In this document: piece after piece, positions 56,761-64,000 of the stretch
Position numbering within the stretch: position 1 is the stretch's first letter
Layout: each line of letters opens with the position of its first letter
Source of the DNA: Manduca sexta
Lineage: Eukaryota; Arthropoda; Insecta; Lepidoptera; Sphingidae
Assembly: GCF_014839805.1 (NCBI RefSeq)
Contig: NC_051124.1
Span: forward strand, 372,001 to 436,000
DNA: 64,000 nucleotides
Direction of reading: 5' to 3'
Notes under the pieces: generated by a model
Databases searched by the model: none
What the model saw: only the letters and a program-made list of their open reading frames with translations
Told to the model about the DNA's origin: nothing
Program-made: the position numbers and the translations under genes

Positions 56761-57754
56761 ATGACAGTTCGATTAATGTCTTAAATATATTAAAATTTCG
56801 TTATAAAGCCAATAAGATAGGAAAGCAAAGTTCTAGCGATAGTTAAAGGACTTAACGACTTGACTAGGATCAAAAAACAAGGGATCTTATTTCCTATTAT
56901 CCCAATATTCCTACTTTACATGTGAAAAGTTTTGTAAATCAGGCACACAAACAGACCATGTTGTAAAACATAAAGGCTAGTTTTATTCCAGTGAGACATC
57001 ACTTTCGGGGACCGGTAAGCCGGCGCAGTCACGAGCAAATGTGTTTATAAGTACGCTACCCCAAAATTTATCTTCTAGAGGATTAAACCTATAGCCGTCC
57101 CGTCGACATAGCCATGGGGGTCCTGGTCAAAGCGTAGTCTAGAAACTTCTTTGCCTACCCTAAAAATGCCTTGCGTAATTGATTTGCTGAATTAGGCGTC
57201 ATTTTTTTTACCTCCTAAGAGTACCAGCCATCTGCCAAGCTATCTACGTAATTCGATTTCGATGCCTTTATATGGAAATAAAGATGGCGACCGATATTCA
57301 AGTATTTTATAGTCTATCCTGATTTATGGCGGACAGCGGCTGTTTATTGCCTGTTTCGACACTAGTAAGTATCGTAATGGCAATGCGTCTAGTACGTAGT
57401 ATTAAATTATTTGCTATTACTCGTAACTACGGGGTCCATATTCCCAAAAAATTTTAAAATTATGTTCGGTGTAGTTACCCATTTATATGTATTGCTACCT
57501 ACTAATAAAAATATTTTAGAAACGATTTAGTCTTAGCTTATTTATTAAGTAGAAATATAAGCATAAATTTTAGATCCCTTTAATATCGACTAGACTTTTG
57601 ATTTCGGTTTTGTGAAAGTCAACCATTTTGTATTTATGTAAGCATCCTTTTTAATAGACATTTTTAATAGATGTCCTCGCCGTGTTAGAAAATACTTTTT
57701 TAAGACAAAGTAAATAATAATTGGATTAATGGTTAGGTATTGTAGTCTATTACA
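56761..57754. other. Intergenic, nothing recognised
   Basis: A Helitron-hairpin-like CCGGCGCAGTCACGAGCAAA occurs near 57020. No gene supported. Confidence 0.3.
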
Positions 57755-58430
57755 ATATATCGTCGCTGTAGGTGGAGAACTAAATAACTCAAAATTTCTA
57801 GTTTCGAGATAAACGCGATTAACTGTATTTTTTTCGGTATTTTTAAGCGTTACTAAAAAACTATAAATAATTTTAATGTCGGTATATTATGCATTAACAA
57901 AAAAAATTCTGACCTGAAGAATAAAAATATAAAAAAATAAAAACTTCTTATTTAATTCTGCCACAACAATGTTTTGTAAGTTTGCTGAAATAAACTAAAT
58001 AACTCGTATAGTTATTTAGAAACCATTTGGTAAAGTAATTATAAGGTTAAATAATTACAATTATAGAGTTTATTAAAGTGAATACCATTAGGATTTTCAA
58101 TGTCTAAATTAAATAAATCAAGTTGTTTAGTTCTTCTACACACTTGATTAATTTTGTTTACAAACAATAGACTCTTTACTATTGAACAGATTATAAGTCG
58201 CAGTTTATTGATTTTATTATTTACTTTTTCTACAACAAAATATATATTATTTGAATATATTTATTTCTCCACTTTTAACATAAAAAAGCTATAATTTCGA
58301 AACGGGATAAGATAATGAAATGCTTGTTAGGCCAAAATATGCGCCATGTTTTGGGCAACACAAAAGTGATGAAAGTCCAAAATGGCCAAAATCCGAGTTA
58401 TTTAGTTCTCCACCTACAACGACGATATAT
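57755..58430. mobile_element. 676-bp element with 36-bp terminal inverted repeats
   Basis: 57755-57790 and 58395-58430 are inverted copies with one mismatch; both contain GTAGGTGGAGAACTAAATAA on one strand. The interior is AT-rich without an ORF of its own. It holds a second palindromic copy of the inner arm motif at about 58003-58022 (CTAAATAACTCGTATAGTTA). Flanks are TA-rich, so a TA target is possible but not resolvable. Confidence 0.75.
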
Positions 58431-58529
58431 ACTAGAGGTGTATTTGATGCAAAGATAAGGACGATGTATAGTAACTTCATTATATTACGTAGTTTTAACT
58501 GTATATACTATCAAGCTATTATAATGATT

Positions 58530-58840
58530 TCTTATGTTTACTCGAATGTTAGACATTGAAATAAAAGTGTTTTGCGGATTTTATCGCGGTTTTTTATATT
58601 TTTATTTTCTCCCGACGTTTTGAAGACTTTGCAGCCTTCATGGTCACGGGAGACTGAGGTGTTGGTCTTCCGAACATTTAAAGATATAATATCTTCCAAC
58701 ATTTTATAATTATACAATACCATAGGGTATTGAGTCAGTCCCTCTGTGACCATAAAGGCTTCAAGTCTTCGAAACGTTTGGAGAAAATCATAATATAACA
58801 AACGGCGATACAATCCGAAAAATAGTTTCATTTCACACCA
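58530..58840. repeat. Repeat-C, full inverted-dimer form
   Basis: The left half (TTGCGGATTTTATCGCGGTT, CCCGACGTTTTGAAGACTTT, GCAGCCTTCATGGTCACGGG) is followed by about 80 bp. The inverted half then reads TGACCATAAAGGCTTCAAGT, CTTCGAAACGTTTGGAGAAA and GATACAATCCGAAAAATAGT. Confidence 0.75.
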
Positions 58841-59139
58841 AGTTTTATTAATTTCGCCGGCCAAAGAATAGTCGCACAAAGCCAATCCAGACTTTCACAG
58901 TTCGAAGCTATAAATCATCGCACAACTCAATATGAAGCACATGTTAACGTGATTTATACCTCTTAATACGCTGAAGGGTGCGGCTTGCATACATTTTCGA
59001 AGCTATAAATTTTCCGTACATAAACAGCAACATACTTTCATAATATTTTTTATGGCACGGGCACTCCAGCTGGTGCTTAGTAAGTAGATAAGGGTCTAGT
59101 TTACACGATGCCATGATTACCCTCGCCAGTCGTATAAAT
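58841..59139. other. Spacer, nothing recognised
   Basis: No supported feature. Confidence 0.3.
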
Positions 59140-59430
59140 AATGCCGGCCTGTTTGAACCGGATAAAGGTACGTAGGGTGATTAAAAAGACACTTTCGTGA
59201 GACGGCACAATTGTGTCAACTGTCGAGGGGTAATCATCTCTCGTTAGTCGACATTCTATTGGACCCTACTCCACTTACCATCAGGTGCAGTGGACTCAAT
59301 CGGCTCTAAGAAACGGACATGAACAGGCTGATCCCGGAACGCGACACACGTGAGCCAATATGGCGGGTTCTAACGTCTTGTGTACGGTGGTCGCTATCCG
59401 GGCGGATGTAAAATATATTCTACCATCAGC
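59140..59430. repeat. Repeat-D, internally rearranged by inversion
   Basis: 59140-59165 (-) gives CCGGTTCAAACAGGCCGGCA. 59195-59297 (+) gives TGTCAACTGTCGAGGGGTAA and TACCATCAGGTGCAGTGG. 59312-59430 (-) gives AATATATTTTACATCCGCCC and GCGTTCCGGGATCAGCCTGT. Segments of one element are in opposite orientations. Confidence 0.65.
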
Positions 59431-59449
59431 ACTATGAGCTGATTTTGCG

Positions 59450-59612
59450 TCAACAGCGAAAAGAATTGTATAATTGTAAAATGTAGGTAGATATTGTAAC
59501 TTTGATTTTCGGACGACCAATACCTCAGCCGCACATGATCATGAAAGCTGCAGTTTTCGAAACGTAGGGAGTATTATAATATAAAAAAACCGAGATAAAA
59601 TCCGAAAAAAGA
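59450..59612 (-). repeat. Repeat-C copy
   Basis: Minus order: TTTTTTCGGATTTTATCTCG, CGTTTCGAAAACTGCAGCTT, TGAGGTATTGGTCGTCCGAA, ATATCTACCTACATTTTACA. Confidence 0.7.
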
Positions 59613-59908
59613 TCTAAAATTCGTGATATATAAAAACATTATAAATAACCTAGAGTCGAAAATAAACCATCTAATACCATCTCTTTATTTACTCAGCCAT
59701 ATTTTTCAATCTACAAAATGGTATATCCCAGGACGTGTCCCACATTGGGGCGTGATGTAAATAATCGTCGGCTAGCATTCGCTCGTCGCGTCGCTCGTAA
59801 ATCGGACCGAATGCGGTTACCTTAATGGTAACGAATGAATGAGGATTCTTTTAAATGATAAATATTTAAATGTTATCGGGTATTTCGAGGTACATTTGTA
59901 ATATTGTA

Positions 59909-60095
59909 TCTATATTAATACAAAGAGGAAAAGTTTGTGAGTTTCTTTGTAGGTTTGTAGGGGCTAATATCTGCAATTATTGAACCGATTTTGAATATTT
60001 TTTCACTAAGAGGAAGCTACATTACGCCTAAGTGCTAGGCTACTTTTTTACGGAAAAACTTTATTACGCGGGAGAAGCCGAGGACAAAATCTAGT
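59909..60095 (+). mobile_element. Short Helitron with both ends intact (187 bp)
   Basis: Host A then TCTATATTAATACAAAGAGG; interior AATTATTGAACCGATTTTGA; end GCGGGAGAAGCCGAGGACAA, AATCTAGT. Clean A|TC and CTAG|T boundaries and no target-site duplication, as expected for Helitrons. Confidence 0.75.
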
Positions 60096-60418
60096 AATGG
60101 TATAAACACGTATGAAAATATAACTTTTTTTTTACCTAACTCGGCTAAGTGGCTTCTCTACACCTGATAAGCGAAGTGAAGCCAAAAGAAATTGGTAAAA
60201 AAGTAGATGTTATACTAAAAATATAATTTACTTGGTAGGTGTCTCGTATACGACGTGCCGTCTTGGTAAACGCTGCGTATCTATTTCCATCGCAAAGCAA
60301 CAGTATTGTGTTCTATTTTGACGGATATTGTAGCCAGTGTAATTACTGGACATTATGAGTCTTAACATATTATGTTTCAGGGTAACAAGGGCAGTGTATT
60401 CAATTTGTAATTCAAAAT
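60096..60418. other. Spacer, nothing recognised
   Basis: 60295-60360 (GTTCTATTTTGACGGATATTG and following) is AT-rich; no supported feature. Confidence 0.3.
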
Positions 60419-60720
60419 TTTATATGGTGTACGAAAGTGACAGACATAGTCCATCGGATTAGCAAGTTGAAGTGGCAGTGGGCAGGGCTCATAGCTCCCA
60501 GAACTGATGGCCGATGGGGCACGACAGCTCTGGAGTGGAGGCTACAAACCGGCACGCGCACCGTCAGGCGTCCACCCACGAGGTGGACAGATGACCTAAT
60601 AAAAATCGCAGGACGTCGCTGTATGCGGGTCGCTTTCAATAGTTTGATCTGGAAATCTTTGGGGAGGCCTATGTTCAGCAGTAGACATGCTACGGCTGAT
60701 GATGACGATATGGTGTTGGT
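60419..60720 (+). mobile_element. 5'-truncated RTE-like LINE (C-terminus of the reverse transcriptase ORF)
   Basis: The open frame reads IVHRISKLKWQWAGLIAPRT, DGRWGTTALEWRLQTGTRTV, RRPPTRWTDDLIKIAGRRCM and then the terminal SLGRPMFSSRH. KLKWQWAG-x-I-A-RTDGRW and PPTRWTDDL-x-K-x-AG are signature segments at the end of the endonuclease/reverse-transcriptase protein of insect RTE-type LINEs. The catalytic RT and endonuclease domains are missing, as in ordinary 5'-truncated insertions. The nucleic acid ends in CTACGGCTGATGATGACGAT, the ATG-rich tail. The 141-codon frame continues past the element by chance. Confidence 0.8.
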
Positions 60721-61222
60721 ACAATTTATGTGCAGTTACTTGCCACCAGGGAAGCGGTATGCCCGTGTTGTCATTCAACATAATACGTTGAAGAATTATG
60801 AAGATTTTGGATTTGCGCGTAATAATTCGTGTACAAACATAATCTCACGCTTTTATTTCTGAAGTGTTTCACAAAGGTGCAATGCACAAAGATTTCGCTT
60901 TTTATCCAATGATGCGATCGGCATATTAGACACAAATCCCAAAGTCAATAGAGGAGATATTTCAAATCGACAAATTCAAATTATTAATCACTTATTTATA
61001 AAATGAACTTTAATCTCTCCTCGCGTAAGGGTTGAATTTTTAGGGGCGTAACAGTCTCTATTTACATATTATTCAAAACGCGTTTTTATCTACATCCAAC
61101 CTTTGCATTTATGTTATTGTCATTTGAATAAAATTGTTTCTGTTTTATGGAATACGATAACAGAATATACAAAATTTGTAGAAATTAGAGTAAATTTTAT
61201 TTAACAAGTATTTTTATAGAAT
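60721..61222. other. Intergenic, nothing recognised
   Basis: AT-rich; no supported feature. Confidence 0.3.
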
Positions 61223-61335
61223 TCTAGTTTTTGCCTGCGGATCCGCAAGCATGTAAAAGCTTTTCCGGGATCAATATTTCCCCAGGATGAAGAGTAGTCT
61301 ATAGCACTCAGGATAGTTTCCTATTGGTGTAAATT
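61223..61335 (-). mobile_element. Helitron 3' end fragment
   Basis: TCTAGTTTTTGCCTGCGGAT then GATCAATATTTCCCCAGGAT and CTATAGCACTCAGGATAG: reverse of a Helitron 3' part with a decayed terminal hairpin. Confidence 0.4.
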
Positions 61336-61339
61336 TTTT

Positions 61340-61535
61340 TTGCGGTTTTGGGTTTGATCCCCGGGCTGAGTAAAATGATATTGAGTCTACTAAATATCAG
61401 CCCGGAGCCTGAATTTGTGCCCGATATGGCGATAGCCTAGCCCTATCACATCACGGAATACGCACGGCGAATGGTGTGCTTCTGCCCAATTCGTCGGGGA
61501 TAAAAAGCGAGGAGTATTTAAACCATTTCGTAGAT
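61340..61535 (+). repeat. SINE-B copy lacking the 5' head
   Basis: GGGTTTGATCCCCGGGCTGA B-box region, TATCAGCCCGGAGCCTGAAT, GTGCCCGATATGGCGATAGC and TCGTCGGGGATAAAAAGCGA. Box A is missing. Confidence 0.7.
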
Positions 61536-62274
61536 ATTTTTTTTATGTGGTTGTTTTTGTCATAATGAAGAATTGCTAATGTTTCGCAAATTTAATGGTA
61601 AATGTTGTGACCACCTTAAACAGGTGTTACTTTGAAAATATTTTTTTTAACTAATTGTTATGTACTTAATTTTATAACTACTGGCTGTCCTATAGTAAAT
61701 AAATAACTTCTTAGACGTATATATTGGATATCGCGAACCTTATCCGAATAAAAACTCACTTACAATCCCTCACTACGTCCCATCTCTTCAAAACTTTGAA
61801 GACCAGACATAAACCAGGTCCCAAGCCCCAATTATAAACGATAATATCATCAATATTCCCGGCCAATTAACAGAGGGTCCTCACACGTTAGTGTTATCCC
61901 ATTCACCCCATCTGTAACTTGGGATAAAAAACCTCAACGGCCAAAGTTTCCCCTTTATTGTCCAAGTATCTTAGGGATGGTTTTTGAATTTCCGGAATTA
62001 CGCAGCGGTTTGGGGAAAAAGTTTTGAGATGGATGTTGAACTATGTCAAGCTAGGGTTAATGACTAAAGGTTTTATAAGTATTCGTGTGTCTAATCGTGT
62101 AATTTTAACCACGAATACGTATTTTCATAAATATGTCAATAGATGGTGTTGTATAAAAACGATAAAAAACTGAATTGTGATGTTAAGATTTTTCTACCAA
62201 TGTACTGAAGGTTTCAAATTAAAGAAAATAAACGTCTTTCACAGACACACATATTTGAATATATTGCTGAATAG
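61536..62274. other. Intergenic, nothing recognised
   Basis: A GC-neutral, non-repeat-looking stretch at 61750-62030 has no ORF. Confidence 0.3.
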
Positions 62275-62354
62275 AGGTGTGTCTCCTTGCGTTTTGAACC
62301 TGCGGACATTCGTCGCAGCAGTCCGTTCCACTCCCAACTAAGCTGTCGTCGCTT
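62275..62354 (-). repeat. SINE-A head-only fragment
   Basis: Minus strand: GCGACGACAGCTTAGTTGGG, GTGGAACGGACTGCTGCGAC, GAATGTCCGCAGGTTCAAAA. It contains only the tRNA-like part, the complement of the tail-only copies elsewhere. Confidence 0.65.
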
Positions 62355-63429
62355 TAAGGATATCTGTTTGTGGAGTTAGCAGTTTATTTCCATACAATAA
62401 AAAATCTTTTCAATTTAATTAACATTTTTGCGTGGTACCTTACTTGCTCTTTTAGACTTTTCTAAAAGAACACATTGCGCCATATAATATAAGCATCAAG
62501 AGATAAGAGAGTATACATAATGACGTCTCTAATGCAATTAAAACGCGCAATAAACGCGATGCAGTTTTAAATCGTGTACTAATATCAAAGTGCGCGCTGC
62601 AATGCGTATTAAAAACGCACGTTCAATAATTCGTATGTATAACCCTTACTTTCCCGCTTTACCTTTGGCTATAAACATTGGAAATACATAAATATCTGTC
62701 CAATTCGAATAATTTAGTACCCGCAGGTGAGCGCGGGTTAAGATATCAAAGTAATGGTGCTAGGAGTAACTATGACAATTCGCAAGTCGGGACGCGGTGT
62801 CTTCGTACTAGAGATGGCACAAGTTATCGACTATCGACAGAGGCTTACTTATCAATTAATTATTGCATTACCCCAATATTATTTGATGCTCTGATACAAA
62901 GAGATTTTAAATATATGAATGTCAAGTCGCCTGGAAATGCTTTTTCAAATCGAGTGTTGTCCGATCTGGCCTCAATTATGGAACCCAAATGCCCAGGGCA
63001 TAGAATCGAAAATAATATCTATTTATAAAGCCTATAATACATTAATCTTCGTACTATGTTTTTTGTAGTCTTTAGCAATCTAGTAATTCGTACGCCAAAC
63101 TTAACCTAAATACAGTGGTTTATATACGTGGTAATATCGAAATGTCTTCACAAACTTCCCCACTCATAAGAAAGATTCAAATTTATCGACATTTCTTCGA
63201 CACGCTCCCTATTCTATCGATAACGAAGCTTCGGAAGCAGATGGAAACGTTCAGCGGCGAATAATTTGTACAAGCCGGCCCCAAACCGCACTCTTAGTCC
63301 CACTCCATGCAATCAGACGGTGGTTTCTAGATTAATGCAGCTCTCTGAATAATCTTCAAATGGACTTAAATTAAATAATGTTTGAATTATTAACTTACTT
63401 ACTGAGGAGTTCGATTACATCAGGTAACA
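62355..63429. other. Intergenic, no supported gene
   Basis: The 116-codon plus frame at 62678-63028 shows no domain and no splice support. Confidence 0.3.
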
Positions 63430-63640
63430 TGATGCGTAGATCGGACCACCAACAGCTAAATAATTTTTAAAATTGTATATTTATAAAATGTAGGTAGGTA
63501 GATATTGTAACTCTGACTTTACGGATGAACAACACCTCAATCCCCCCCGTGGTCATGAAGGCTGCAAAGTCTTCGAAACGTCGGGAGAAAAGTAAAATAT
63601 TAAAACCGCGATAAAATCCGTAAAATAGTTTAATTTAAAG
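63430..63640 (-). repeat. Repeat-C copy, well preserved
   Basis: Minus order: CTATTTTACGGATTTTATCG, TTCTCCCGACGTTTCGAAGA, CTTTGCAGCCTTCATGACCA, GTTGTTCATCCGTAAAGTCA, CTACCTACATTTTATAAATA and TGGTGGTCCGATCTACGCAT. Confidence 0.75.
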
Positions 63641-63671
63641 GTAACATTATTTCATGATTATTTTTAAGTGC

Positions 63672-63760
63672 ACGAAAAATTTGCTCGACTCAATCTGATG
63701 GTAAGCGGAGTGCGGATAGATTACCGACTGACGAGAGATGATTACCTTCTCGTCTCTTCT
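63672..63760 (-). repeat. Repeat-D fragment
   Basis: Minus strand: AATCATCTCTCGTCAGTCGG, TAATCTATCCGCACTCCGCT and TACCATCAGATTGAGTCGAG, the 3' part of repeat-D. Confidence 0.55.
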
Positions 63761-64000
63761 TCAGCCTACATATTCAGCAAAATCTGAGTGTAGGCCTTTT
63801 GCAATGCAGTCCAAGTTGTTCTATCCAGGGCAGTCCACATCCAGCTTCGTGTCGCCATATGGACCAGATTCTCGGCCCACCTCATTTATTACCTTCACTC
63901 GAAATAATTATGCTGATCCTTTTGAAGTTTCTGCTCAGTATAAACCGGAGTCCGGAATTGTTTGGTGAGCATTATTAAGACCTAACATCGTTGGATGAAA
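63761..64000. other. Window end; possible unclassified repeat
   Basis: A 76-codon plus frame at 63738-63968 begins in repeat-D. No gene is supported; it may be part of a LINE 3' untranslated region. Confidence 0.25.

Noticed and set aside
62678..63028. 116-codon plus frame
   Set aside because: Composition is unremarkable, there is no splice support, and no family was recognised.

Overview
This is about 64 kb of AT-rich animal nuclear DNA, almost certainly from a moth or butterfly. Three things support this: an intronless gene that reads as a lepidopteran ommochrome-binding protein, a DD37D maT-type mariner, and many copies of Lepidoptera-style Helitrons and tRNA-derived SINEs. No operons, tRNA or rRNA genes, or CRISPR arrays were seen. 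Gene density is very low: two supported host genes and one dead transposase.

Layout. Positions 1 to 6222 (+) hold the last three exons of a gene whose 5' end lies outside the window. All junctions are in phase 0, and the product ends in an eight-cysteine, Trp/Tyr/Gly-rich region that I do not recognise. The introns carry a 267-bp MITE, Helitrons on both sides of exon 2, and decayed SINE and Helitron pieces. From 6.2 to 20 kb there is no supported gene. This stretch holds tRNA-derived SINEs, a fold-back element, and a head-to-tail triple Helitron array (13759-16128) with 123-bp subrepeats inside an 864-bp repeat. At 20.5-21.8 kb a 1.3-kb maT mariner with one frameshift sits inside a (TA)n microsatellite. 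From 22 to 40 kb the content is LINE tails, SINEs, Helitrons and unclassified dispersed repeats. At 40204-41055 (-) lies the ommochrome-binding-protein-like gene. From 42 to 64 kb there is another dense repeat field. It includes a SINE with a 17-bp target-site duplication, a poly(A)-tailed retroelement nested in an older SINE with a 15-bp duplication, a 676-bp inverted-repeat element, and several RTE-like LINE 3' ends.

Recurrent families, named here only for bookkeeping: SINE-A (tRNA-like head, (ATT)n tail), SINE-B (tRNA-like head, GGATAAAA-type tail), repeat-C (palindromic, core GACGTTTCGAAGACTTTGCA), repeat-D (core ending in CATCTCTCGTCAGTCGACAT), Helitrons (A|TC start, GC-rich hairpin, CTAG|T end), and RTE-like LINE tails. 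The two host genes show no functional link. The window is best read as a repeat-dominated intergenic and intronic landscape. All names come from reading the sequence; nothing was searched against a database.
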